Shown piece after piece: positions 25,366-33,167 of a stretch of DNA of 64,000 nucleotides. Below the pieces are notes generated by a model, which saw nothing but the letters and a program-made list of their open reading frames with translations, had not been told where the DNA came from and ran no database searches. The translations under genes were made by a program, and so were the position numbers. Position 1 is the first letter of the stretch, and every line of letters starts with the position of its first letter. The DNA comes from Streptomyces pacificus (GTDB lineage: Bacteria; Actinomycetota; Actinomycetes; Streptomycetales; Streptomycetaceae): positions 60,195 to 124,194 of the forward strand of contig NZ_BLLG01000018.1 in the NCBI RefSeq assembly GCF_011766325.1, written 5' to 3'.

Positions 25366-26477
25366 CGGCGCCTCCCCGGCGAGGGCCGGCCGCGGCCTCG
25401 GCCGCGCTGTCCGACGACCGCCCCGGCCGCCGTCGCCTCGCCCTGCCGGGCGTCCTGCGGCCGGCCGTGGTGCTCCACATCGCCGTCCTCGGCCGACTCG
25501 CCCCTGCCGGCGGCGGCCTCGCGCTTGGCCAGGACCCGCTTCTTCAGCGCCTTGATCGCCGGCTCGCGCTCCTTCAGGTCGGCGACCAGCGGAGTGGCGA
25601 TGAAGATCGACGAGTAGGCGCCGGCGGCGAGGCCGACGAACAGCGAGAGCGAGATGTCGTTGAGCATGCCCGCGCCGAGGAAGCCGCCGCCGATGAACAG
25701 CAGGCCGGCGACCGGCAGGAGCGCCACGACGGTGGTGTTGATGGAGCGGACCAGGGTGCTGTTGATCGACCGGTTGGCGATCTCGCCGTACGTCCAGCGG
25801 GTCTGCTTGGTGATGTCCTTCGTGCCCTCCTTGAGGCTGTCGAAGACCACCACCGTGTCGTACAGCGAGTAACCGAGGATCGTGAGCAGGCCGATCACCG
25901 TGCCCGGTGTGACCTCGAAGCCGACGAGCGCGTAGACGCCGACCGTGATCGTGATGTCGTGGATCAGCGCCACGAGGGCGGCCACCGCCATGCGCCATTC
26001 GAAGGCGATGGCGAGGTAGATCACCACGAGGATCATGAACACGCCGAGACCGGTCCATGCCTTGTTGGCGATCTGCGCGCCCCAGCTCGGACCGACCAGC
26101 TCGGCGTTGATCGTGCCCGCCGGGATGTCCATGTCCTCGGCGAGCTGCCTGCCCACCTGGTTGGCCTCCCCGGTGTCCAGCTCGCTGACCTGGATGCGCA
26201 GGGTGTCGTTGCCGAGCTTCTGGACGATCGCCGGATGGCCGGTGGCCTCCTCGGCGTACTCCTGGGCCTGGGCGACGGACACGCTGGTCTTCGGGGTGGT
26301 GAAGACGGCACCGCCCTTGAACTCGATGCCCATGTTCAGACCCCGCACCGCCAGGCCGACGATGGCCGTGATGGTGATCAGGATCGAGATTCCGTACCAG
26401 AGCTTGCGCTTGCCGACGAAGTCGTAGCCGACCTCACCGCGGTAGAGCCTGGCTCCAAGGTTGCCGAGACGCGACAT
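25362..26477 (-). CDS. secF: Protein translocase subunit SecF
   Basis: SecF works with SecD and YajC to drive late steps of Sec export using the proton gradient. The 371-residue product has six membrane helices: the first at about 19-41 (WYGISILITITAIVGLAVRG), a periplasmic-type loop with GIEFKGGAVF, then five more, with GYSLYDTVVVFDSLKE in the conserved part. The C-terminal tail (about 325-371) is charged and ends in Arg/Gly-rich sequence. I chose the ATG giving MSRLGNLGARLYRGEVGYDFVGKR, 1 nt after secD; a longer frame overlaps secD. Confidence 0.96.
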   Translation of the reverse strand: MSRLGNLGARLYRGEVGYDFVGKRKLWYGISILITITAIVGLAVRGLNMGIEFKGGAVFTTPKTSVSVAQAQEYAEEATGHPAIVQKLGNDTLRIQVSELDTGEANQVGRQLAEDMDIPAGTINAELVGPSWGAQIANKAWTGLGVFMILVVIYLAIAFEWRMAVAALVALIHDITITVGVYALVGFEVTPGTVIGLLTILGYSLYDTVVVFDSLKEGTKDITKQTRWTYGEIANRSINSTLVRSINTTVVALLPVAGLLFIGGGFLGAGMLNDISLSLFVGLAAGAYSSIFIATPLVADLKEREPAIKALKKRVLAKREAAAGRGESAEDGDVEHHGRPQDARQGEATAAGAVVGQRGRGRGRPSPGRRR

Positions 26478-26478
26478 C

Positions 26479-28257
26479 TCACGCCTCCTTCGGGTCGACG
26501 GGGGCGGAGACACGGCGTGAGCGGCGCAGCGGCGGCTTGGCGCCGAGGCGCTTCGGGTCCAGTCCGGACCAGGGGTGTCCGCTCGCGAAGAACTTCGTGC
26601 GGGCGAGGATGGTCATCAGCGGTTTGGTGAAGAAGAACACCACGACGACATCGAGCAGGGTGGTCAGACCGAGCGTGAACGCGAAGCCCTGGACCTTGCC
26701 CACGGTCACGACGAACAGCACCGCGGCGGCGAGGAACGACACGAAGTCGGAGACCAGGATCGTGCGGCGGGCACGCGGCCAGGCGCGCTCCACGGCGGGG
26801 CGCAGGGTGCGTCCCTCGCGGATCTCGTCCCGGATGCGCTCGAAGTACACGATGAACGAGTCGGCCGTGATGCCGATGGCGACGATGGCGCCGCAGACGG
26901 CGGGCAGGTTCAGCGCGAAGCCGATGGCCGGGCCGAGCAGGGACATCAGCGAGTAGGTCAGGATTCCCGACACCAGCAGGCTGAGCAGCGCGACGAGCGA
27001 CAGTCCCCGGTAGTAGACCACCAGGTAGACCACGACGAGGGCCAGGCCGATGGCGCCCGCGATGAGGCCGGCCTTGAGCTGCTCGTCGCCGAGCGCGGGC
27101 GTCACGGTGGTGACGGTCTCGACGTTGAAGCTCAGCGGCAGCGCACCGTAGGACAGGATGTTGCCGAGGTCCTGCGCCGACTGCTGGTCGAAGTTGCCGG
27201 AGATCTCGGCGTTGGCGCTGAGGGTCTGGTTGACCTGCGGAGCGGATACCACCTCTCCGTCCAGCACGATCGCGAACTGGTTCATCGGCGACGGCTGCTG
27301 CGACAGCTTGCCGGTGATCTTCGCGAACTTCTTCGCACCCTCGCTGGTGAAGTCCATCTGCACGATCCAGATGCCGCGCTGCGGGTCCAGCACGCCCTTG
27401 GCGTCGTCGACGTCCCTGCCGTCGACCTCGGCCGGGCCGAGCAGGTACTTCTCCCACCCGCCGATGCTGTTCGTGCCGCAGGCGACGGTGGGCTGCTCGG
27501 GCTGGGCGTCCTTGCCGGCGTTGGCACGCGCCTTCGGGTCGAGGCAGTTCAGCGCGGCGAACTGCTGCTCCAGCGCGGAGCCCGTCGCGGTGCCGCTCGG
27601 CGTGGGCGTCGGAGCCGGGCTCTGGGAGCTCTCCGGCTGGCCGGAGGCGGCGCCGCTCGGCGACGGGGAGGGCGCCTTCAGCGCGCCGGTGACGGCCCGG
27701 CCCTGCGTGGTCGGGCTGCCGCTCGGCGCGGTGGCCGTGTCCTTGCCGTCGGTGGCCTGCTCGCCGGGCTCACCGGAGGGCGAGGCGCTCGGGCTCCCGG
27801 AGGGCGAGGCGCTGGGGCTCCCGGAGGGCTCGGGCGTCTCCGGGCCGGCGGGCAGCACGTTGAGCACGGGGCGGAAGTACAACCGCGCGGTCGTACCCAC
27901 CTGCTTCTGGGCCTGCTCCGAGTTCGTCCCCTTGGGGATGTTGACGATGATGTTCTCTCGGCCCTGGGTCTGGACCTCGGCCTCGGAGACACCCAGACCG
28001 TTGACACGGCGCTCGATGATGCCGACCGCCGTGTTCATGTTGGTCTCGTTGACCGCGCTCTCCTTGCCGGGCTCCGCCTCGGCCTTCAGCGTGATCGTCG
28101 TACCGCCCGCGAGATCGATACCCAGTCGCGGCGTGGTCTCCCCGGACCAGAACATCCCGCCGACGAGAGCAGCCATGACGACCAGCATCAGCGCGAGGGT
28201 ACGCCCCGGCCTCCCCTGGCCCCCCGGCGCCTTTCGGCCCTTCTTCGGTGCTGCCAC
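26479..28257 (-). CDS. secD: Protein translocase subunit SecD
   Basis: SecD pairs with SecF to help release exported proteins. The 592-residue product has an N-terminal helix (about 19-38) and a large external domain with LGIDLAGGTTITLKAE and GISEAEVQ-like SGLGVSEAEVQTQG. It also has a long Pro/Ser/Gly insertion (about 150-255) and five more helices with IGLALVVVYLVVYY and GITADSFIVYFERIRDE. The insertion contains two exact 24-nt DNA units and lies outside the membrane. The GTG start at 28257 (product VAAPKKGRK) has GGGAG about 11 nt upstream; the longer in-frame extension is unlikely. Confidence 0.96.
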   Translation of the reverse strand: MAAPKKGRKAPGGQGRPGRTLALMLVVMAALVGGMFWSGETTPRLGIDLAGGTTITLKAEAEPGKESAVNETNMNTAVGIIERRVNGLGVSEAEVQTQGRENIIVNIPKGTNSEQAQKQVGTTARLYFRPVLNVLPAGPETPEPSGSPSASPSGSPSASPSGEPGEQATDGKDTATAPSGSPTTQGRAVTGALKAPSPSPSGAASGQPESSQSPAPTPTPSGTATGSALEQQFAALNCLDPKARANAGKDAQPEQPTVACGTNSIGGWEKYLLGPAEVDGRDVDDAKGVLDPQRGIWIVQMDFTSEGAKKFAKITGKLSQQPSPMNQFAIVLDGEVVSAPQVNQTLSANAEISGNFDQQSAQDLGNILSYGALPLSFNVETVTTVTPALGDEQLKAGLIAGAIGLALVVVYLVVYYRGLSLVALLSLLVSGILTYSLMSLLGPAIGFALNLPAVCGAIVAIGITADSFIVYFERIRDEIREGRTLRPAVERAWPRARRTILVSDFVSFLAAAVLFVVTVGKVQGFAFTLGLTTLLDVVVVFFFTKPLMTILARTKFFASGHPWSGLDPKRLGAKPPLRRSRRVSAPVDPKEA

Positions 28258-28357
28258 CTTGTCGTTTCTCCCTGTCCAACCGCCCCGCGCCGGGTGTGCG
28301 ACGGGTCGGCCACGATGTGTTGTGGGGACCTGCCCCCGCGGAAGAAGTGGGCGCACG

Positions 28358-28398
28358 CCGGGGACCGCGTGCGCCCTCGGGCGCGCTGCGGTCCCCGG
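28358..28398 (-). terminator. Long hairpin between yajC and secD
   Basis: Outer arms CCGGGGACCGC (28358-28368) and GCGGTCCCCGG (28388-28398) pair perfectly over 11 bp. The inner part GCGCCC-TC-GGGCGC (28371-28384) forms a further 6 bp. It starts 6 nt after the yajC stop. It could end the yajC transcript, attenuate readthrough to secD, or protect processed ends; sequence alone cannot decide. Confidence 0.65.
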
Positions 28399-28404
28399 TC
28401 GCGG

Positions 28405-28890
28405 CTACTTCGCGTCGGTGTCGCCGCCGCTCTTGTCGTCGCTCTTGGCGCCCTTGGCCCCCGGCGCCGGCTCGGCGTCGTCCGCCGCGCCCTTCTTGCC
28501 GAGGTCGATCTTGGCATCGCCGGCGGGGTCGACGACGGCACCCGGCTCGGTCAGCGAGGAGGCGTCGTCCGGCACGATCGGCGTGTCGCCCCCGAGGCCG
28601 TCCTCCTCGTCTCCGTGGACGATCCGGTTGTACTCGGCGTCCTCCAGGACGGCCCCGATGGAGTTCTTGGCGAACACGAGGTGGACGCCGGGCGCGGCCT
28701 CCAGGAGAACCGTGTCGTCGCTGACCTCCTTGACGGTGGCGTAGAGACCGCCGATCGTCCGGACGCCGGTACCGGGCTGCATCTGGTTCCTCATGTTCAC
28801 CGCAGCCTGCTGCTTCTTCTTGGCGGAGCGGGTCATCAGGAACATGGCCCCGATGAGGACGATGAAGGGGAGGAGGGTCACGATATCCAC
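28405..28890 (-). CDS. yajC: Preprotein translocase accessory subunit YajC
   Basis: YajC is a small partner of SecDF. The 161-residue product begins (GTG)DIVTLLPFIVLIGAMFLMTR, one membrane helix at 3-20, and then the conserved SAKKKQQAAVNMRNQMQPG and VRTIGGLYATVKEV. The C-terminal half is acidic and disordered (DDEPAPGAKGAKSDDK-like). That tail makes it longer than the 110 residues of E. coli YajC. It is first in the yajC-secD-secF-apt order, but a strong hairpin separates it from secD. Confidence 0.93.
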   Translation of the reverse strand: MDIVTLLPFIVLIGAMFLMTRSAKKKQQAAVNMRNQMQPGTGVRTIGGLYATVKEVSDDTVLLEAAPGVHLVFAKNSIGAVLEDAEYNRIVHGDEEDGLGGDTPIVPDDASSLTEPGAVVDPAGDAKIDLGKKGAADDAEPAPGAKGAKSDDKSGGDTDAK

Positions 28891-29054
28891 GGGACGGAAT
28901 TCCTTCGCACGACCGCGGTGAGGAGCGGCCTGGTCTACGGGGGTGGGTACGCCGACCATCACGGGCGGCATCGGCGGAGTCTAAGCGAGTCCGCGTCGAT
29001 GGAACAACGCCCAGCATCGCACCCCGGTTCCCACCCGGGCGACCCTCCGCGCCG

Positions 29055-30131
29055 TCACGTTCCGAACAGACCCTGTTGCCCACCGCCGCCGGGGCCCTGC
29101 CGGGGCGGCACCAGGCCGAGATGCGCCCATGCCGCCGGAGTCGCCACCCGGCCCCTCGGCGTACGGGCCAGCAGCCCCTCCCGGACGAGGAACGGCTCGG
29201 CGACCTCCTCGACCGTCTCCCGCTCCTCCCCCACGGCCACCGCCAGCGTCGACAGGCCGACCGGGCCGCCCGCGAAGAGCTTGAGAAGGGCCTGCAGCAC
29301 GGCGCGGTCGAGACGGTCGAGGCCGCGGCCGTCCACCTCGTACACGCCGAGAGCCGCCGCCGCGATCTCCCGGGTGATCCGGCCGTCCGCCTTGACCTGG
29401 GCGTAGTCCCGGACGCGGCGCAGCAGCCGGTTGGCGATACGGGGCGTGCCGCGGGAGCGCCCCGCGATCTCCGCGGCCCCGTCCGCGTCGATCTCCACGT
29501 CGAGGAGCTGGGCGGAGCGGTGGATGACGCGCTCGAGCTCGGACGGTTCGTAGAACTCCATGTGCGCGGTGAAGCCGAAGCGGTCACGCAGCGGGGGAGG
29601 GAGCAGTCCCGCCCGGGTGGTGGCGCCGACCAGGGTGAACGGCGGCAGCTCCAGCGGGATGGCGGTGGCGCCCGGCCCCTTGCCGACGATCACGTCGACA
29701 CGGAAGTCCTCCATGGCCATGTAGAGCATCTCCTCGGCGGGCCGCGACATCCGGTGGATCTCGTCGAGGAACAGCACCTCGCCCTCCTGGAGGGAGGACA
29801 GGATGGCGGCGAGGTCTCCCGCGTGCTGGATGGCGGGACCGCTGGTGATCCTGATCGGGGCGCCCATCTCGGCCGCGATGATCATGGAGAGCGTGGTCTT
29901 GCCCAGCCCGGGCGATCCGGAGAGCAGGACGTGGTCGGCGGTGGCACCGCGGGCGAGGGCCGCCTTCAGGACGAGGTCGAGCTGTACGCGTACGCGCTCC
30001 TGGCCGACGAACTCGTCCAGCGACTTCGGCCGCAGGGCCGCCTCCACGGCCTGGTCCTCGCCGTCGGCGGAGGCCCCGACGAGCCTGCCGTCGGCGTCGT
30101 CGGTCGTCGGTGCGGTGTCGTCCCAGTTCAC
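29055..30131 (-). CDS. ruvB: Holliday junction branch migration ATPase RuvB
   Basis: RuvB is the AAA+ hexameric motor that drives branch migration with RuvA. The 358-residue product has LRPKSLDEFVGQERVR, Walker A GSPGLGKTTLS, Walker B FLDEIHRM, VGATTRAGLLPPPLRDRFGF with sensor 1 and the arginine finger, and a C-terminal winged helix with EPFLVREGLLARTPRGR. Its length agrees with the family. It follows ruvA after a 197-nt G-rich gap, which is unusual because ruvAB are often tightly spaced. Confidence 0.97.
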   Translation of the reverse strand: MNWDDTAPTTDDADGRLVGASADGEDQAVEAALRPKSLDEFVGQERVRVQLDLVLKAALARGATADHVLLSGSPGLGKTTLSMIIAAEMGAPIRITSGPAIQHAGDLAAILSSLQEGEVLFLDEIHRMSRPAEEMLYMAMEDFRVDVIVGKGPGATAIPLELPPFTLVGATTRAGLLPPPLRDRFGFTAHMEFYEPSELERVIHRSAQLLDVEIDADGAAEIAGRSRGTPRIANRLLRRVRDYAQVKADGRITREIAAAALGVYEVDGRGLDRLDRAVLQALLKLFAGGPVGLSTLAVAVGEERETVEEVAEPFLVREGLLARTPRGRVATPAAWAHLGLVPPRQGPGGGGQQGLFGT

Positions 30132-30328
30132 AGTGGATTGCCTCGCGTGGGTGGGCGGGTCCGGTTCGGTCAGCGGATGCGGTCGGGTGGTGGGTTGGTG
30201 GGGCGGCGGGGCGGATGGTGGGGTGCGGTCCGCTCCGGTGAGCGGGCGCGGTCCGGTCAGGGGACGGATGACGAGGGGCCGAAGGGGGCGAGGGGACGGG
30301 AGGCGGTGGCAGCGAGTGCGGTCGCGGT
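30132..30328. other. G-rich low-complexity spacer between ruvA and ruvB
   Basis: The plus strand has many G runs (for example GGTGGGTTGGTGGGGCGGCG near 30188-30210, then GGATGGTGGGGTG) interrupted by short GCGGTC/GGTCCG units. The transcribed RNA of the ruv genes would be C-rich here, while the non-template side could form G-quadruplexes. I see no gene. Confidence 0.6.
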
Positions 30329-30940
30329 TCAGCGGGTGCGGTTCAGCGTCCGGAGGGCGGACTTGAGCAGCGGCCCGACCTGAGGCTCACCGGCCGCCGC
30401 CTCCGCCTCCGGTGCCACCGCGACGACCGCCTCGTCGGCCTCACGGGTGGCATAGCCGAGGCCGATCAGCGCGGCGTGCAACTGGTCGCGCCAGGACTGG
30501 GTGACGGGGGCACCGACGGCACGCCCCGGTGACCCGGCAGGCTCGCCGAGGCGGTCCCTCAACTCCAGCAGCAGCTTCTGGGCGCCCTTCCTGCCGATGC
30601 CGGGCACGGCGGTGAGCGCCTTCTCGTCGGCGGTGGCCACCGCCCGCCGCAACGCGTCCGGACTGTGCACCGCGAGCATGGCCTGCGCCAGCCGGGGTCC
30701 GACCCCGCTCGCGGTCTGGAGCAGTTCGAAGACCTGCCGCTCGTCGTCGTCGGCGAAGCCGTACAGCGTCAGCGAGTCCTCCCTGACCACCAACGACGTG
30801 GCGAGCCTGGCCTGCTGACCGACCCGCAGCCCGGAGAGGGTGTCCGGTGTGCACTGCACGGCCATGCCGACACCGCCGACCTCGATCACTGCGGTGGTCG
30901 GGGCGAGGGCGGCGACCGCGCCGCTCACAAATGCGATCAT
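30329..30940 (-). CDS. ruvA: Holliday junction branch migration protein RuvA
   Basis: RuvA binds four-way junctions and loads RuvB. The 203-residue product starts MIAFVSGAVAAL with an OB-fold domain (about 1-63). It has two helix-hairpin-helix segments around LQTASGVGPRLAQAML and LTAVPGIGRKGAQKLLLEL. A flexible linker leads to the RuvB-binding third domain with ALIGLGYATREADEAV. The ATG overlaps the ruvC stop by 4 nt (ATGA), so it is coupled to ruvC. Confidence 0.97.
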   Translation of the reverse strand: MIAFVSGAVAALAPTTAVIEVGGVGMAVQCTPDTLSGLRVGQQARLATSLVVREDSLTLYGFADDDERQVFELLQTASGVGPRLAQAMLAVHSPDALRRAVATADEKALTAVPGIGRKGAQKLLLELRDRLGEPAGSPGRAVGAPVTQSWRDQLHAALIGLGYATREADEAVVAVAPEAEAAAGEPQVGPLLKSALRTLNRTR

Positions 30941-31470
30941 GCGCTACGGCCTTTCGTCGCGTGATGGGCGGCGACCGCACGCTGCAGGCGGTTCTGCGCG
31001 GGCGCGCGCCAGATATGGCAGATGGCGAGGGCGAGGGCATCGGCGGCGTCAGCCGGCTTCGGCGGGGCGTCCAGCCGAAGCAGCCGGGTGACCATCGCAC
31101 CCACCTGCGCCTTGCCGGCCCGGCCGCTGCCGGTGACGGCCGCCTTGACCTCGCTGGGAGTATGCAGGGCGACGGGCAGACCGCGACGGGCCGCGCACAG
31201 CACGGCGACCGCGCTCGCCTGCGCCGTGCCCATGACCGTGCGCACATTGTGCTGGCTGAAAACCCGCTCCACCGCGACCAGTTCGGGCCGGTGCGCGTCC
31301 AGCCACTCCTCGATGCCGCGCTCGACGGCGACGAGGCGGTCACCGAGCTGCCCTTCCGCGGCGGTGCGGACCACCCCGGCGCCGAGCATGGACAGCGGAC
31401 GGCCCGCGACGCCTTCGACGACACCGATGCCGCACCGCGTCAGTCCCGGGTCCACCCCCAGCACGCGCAC
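30937..31470 (-). CDS. ruvC: Crossover junction endodeoxyribonuclease RuvC
   Basis: RuvC cuts Holliday junctions during recombination. The 177-residue product begins MRVLGVDPGLTRCGIGVVEG, with the first catalytic aspartate (D7). It has VAVERVFSQHNVRTVMGTAQA with a catalytic glutamate, the segment YTPSEVK-like HTPSEVKAAVTGSGRAGKAQV, and PKPADAADALALAICH with the last acidic residues. It is the first gene of the ruvC-ruvA-ruvB run, and a strong terminator separates it from the YebC gene upstream. Confidence 0.97.
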   Translation of the reverse strand: MRVLGVDPGLTRCGIGVVEGVAGRPLSMLGAGVVRTAAEGQLGDRLVAVERGIEEWLDAHRPELVAVERVFSQHNVRTVMGTAQASAVAVLCAARRGLPVALHTPSEVKAAVTGSGRAGKAQVGAMVTRLLRLDAPPKPADAADALALAICHIWRAPAQNRLQRAVAAHHATKGRSA

Positions 31471-31580
31471 ACGCCCACCCCTTCTCCGCCATCCCGGGCC
31501 AGCGCCGGGTGTCGACCCGACATTCGTGCAGGCTATCGGCTCCCTCTGACAACCACCGACAACCGGGCGGCCCCCAACAC

Positions 31581-31616
31581 GACGGGCCGACGGGGCGGTG
31601 TCCCCGTCGGCCCGTC
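31581..31616 (-). terminator. Terminator after the YebC-type gene
   Basis: Arms GACGGGCCGACGGGG (31581-31595) and CCCCGTCGGCCCGTC (31602-31616) form a perfect 15-bp stem with loop CGGTGT. It begins about 32 nt downstream of the YebC stop codon and 111 nt before the ruvC start. Confidence 0.88.
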
Positions 31617-31647
31617 GGCCCGCCGTATCAGTCGGGATCAGTCGGGA

Positions 31648-32400
31648 TCAGGCATCGACCTTGGCCATGACGTCGTCCGAGACGTCGAAGTTGGCGAAGA
31701 CGTTCTGCACGTCGTCGCTGTCCTCCAACGCGTCGATCAGCCTGAAGATCTTGCGCGCGCCCTCTTCGTCCAACTCGACCTGCATGGTCGGGACGAAGTC
31801 GGCCTCGGCGGAGTCGTAGTCGATACCGGCGTCCTGCAACGAGGTGCGGACCGCGACCAGGTCCGTGGCCTCGCTGATGACCTCGAAGTTCTCGCCGAGG
31901 TCGTTGACCTCCTCGGCACCGGCGTCCAGCACCGCGCCGAGCACGTCGTCCTCGGACAACCCGCCCTTCGGGAGCACCACGACGCCCTTGCGGTGGAACA
32001 GATAGGACACCGAGCCCGGGTCGGCCATCGAGCCGCCGTTGCGGGTCATGGCGACCCGCACGTCGGACGCGGCACGGTTGCGGTTGTCGGTGAGGCACTC
32101 GATGAGCACCGCGACCCCGTTCGGGCCGTAACCCTCGTACATGATCGTCTCGTAGTCGGCGCCACCGGCCTCCAGGCCGGCGCCGCGCTTGACCGCGGAG
32201 TCGATGTTCTTGTTCGGCACCGACTGCTTCTTCGCCTTCTGGATGGCGTCGAAGAGAGTCGGGTTGCCTTCCGGATCGGCACCGCCGGTCCGCGCGGCGA
32301 CCTCGATGTTCTTGATCAGCTTCGCGAAGAGCTTGCCGCGCTTGGCGTCGATCACGGCCTTCTTGTGCTTCGTCGTGGCCCATTTAGAGTGGCCGGACAT
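31648..32400 (-). CDS. YebC/PmpR-family regulator (TACO1-like)
   Basis: Members of this family are described as DNA-binding transcription regulators; some act in translation at polyproline stretches. The 250-residue product is full length, with MSGHSKWATTKHKKAVIDAKRGKLFAK at the N-terminus, GGADPEGNPTLFDAIQKAKK, and YEGYGPNGVAVLIECLTDN. The rest carries an acidic C-terminal domain typical of the family. It lies between pdxT and ruvC, the usual pdxT-yebC-ruvC order of actinobacteria. Confidence 0.95.
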   Translation of the reverse strand: MSGHSKWATTKHKKAVIDAKRGKLFAKLIKNIEVAARTGGADPEGNPTLFDAIQKAKKQSVPNKNIDSAVKRGAGLEAGGADYETIMYEGYGPNGVAVLIECLTDNRNRAASDVRVAMTRNGGSMADPGSVSYLFHRKGVVVLPKGGLSEDDVLGAVLDAGAEEVNDLGENFEVISEATDLVAVRTSLQDAGIDYDSAEADFVPTMQVELDEEGARKIFRLIDALEDSDDVQNVFANFDVSDDVMAKVDA

Positions 32401-32457
32401 CTGCCTGTCTCCTTCGCGTAACCGATCCCTGCTCCGTTCCCCGGTGATCCTACCGGG

Positions 32458-32536
32458 ACACCCCCACCCGTCGCCCGACCACCACCCCTACGGAGCGCAC
32501 ACGCACACCCCCACCCGTCGCCCGACCACCACCCCT
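32458..32536. repeat. 32-nt direct repeat between the YebC gene and pdxT
   Basis: ACACCCCCACCCGTCGCCCG followed by ACCACCACCCCT occurs at 32458-32489 and again at 32505-32536, a period of 47 nt. The second copy reaches the pdxT stop codon. The two copies look identical, suggesting a recent local duplication. Confidence 0.9.
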
Positions 32537-33162
32537 CAGGGAGCGCCGACGCGGACGCCTTCCGATCGCGCGGTGCGGACCATGTCGCCGAACAGGGCGT
32601 GCATGCGGTGGTCCCCGGTCAGCTCCGGGTGGAACGACGTGGCCAGCGCGGCGCCTTGGCGGACGGCGACGATATGGCCCTTGTGCTCGGCAAGCACCTC
32701 CACCCCGGCACCGACGGACTCGACCCACGGGGCACGGATGAAGACGCCCTCCACAGGACCGCCCTCGACGCCCGTGACCGCGACCGCGGACTCGAAGGAC
32801 TCGTTCTGGCGGCCGAAGGCGTTGCGGCGCACGATCATGTCGATGCCGCCGACGGTCTCCTGTCCCGAACGCGGGTCCAGGATCTTCTCGGCGAGCAGGA
32901 TCAGTCCCGCGCAGGTGCCGTAGACCGGCATCCCCGCACGCACCCGCTCACGCAGCGGCTCCATCAGCCCGAAGAGGTGGGCCAGTTTGGAGATGGTGGT
33001 GGATTCGCCGCCCGGGATGACCAGGCCGTCGACCTCGGCGAGTTCCTCGGGGCGCCGGACCGGCCTGGCCACGGCATCGGCCGCGGCCAGGGCGGTCAGG
33101 TGTTCCCGTACGTCGCCCTGCAGAGCCAGTACTCCGATGACAGGGCTGCCGGGTGTGCTCAT
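32536..33162 (-). CDS. pdxT: Pyridoxal 5'-phosphate synthase glutaminase subunit
   Basis: PdxT releases ammonia from glutamine and passes it to PdxS. The 208-residue product has ALQGDVREHL, the oxyanion-hole region IPGGESTTISKL, the nucleophile cysteine in YGTCAGLILLA, and the His-Glu pair in TSFHPELTGD. The length is normal. It lies 5 nt after pdxS on the same strand, so the two PLP synthase subunits are made together. Confidence 0.96.
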   Translation of the reverse strand: MSTPGSPVIGVLALQGDVREHLTALAAADAVARPVRRPEELAEVDGLVIPGGESTTISKLAHLFGLMEPLRERVRAGMPVYGTCAGLILLAEKILDPRSGQETVGGIDMIVRRNAFGRQNESFESAVAVTGVEGGPVEGVFIRAPWVESVGAGVEVLAEHKGHIVAVRQGAALATSFHPELTGDHRMHALFGDMVRTARSEGVRVGAP

Positions 33163-33167
33163 GGGTG

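Noticed and set aside
26575..29406. 943-codon open frame opposite secD, yajC and the ruvB end
   Set aside because: It spans several real genes and spacers on the other strand and has no domain content.
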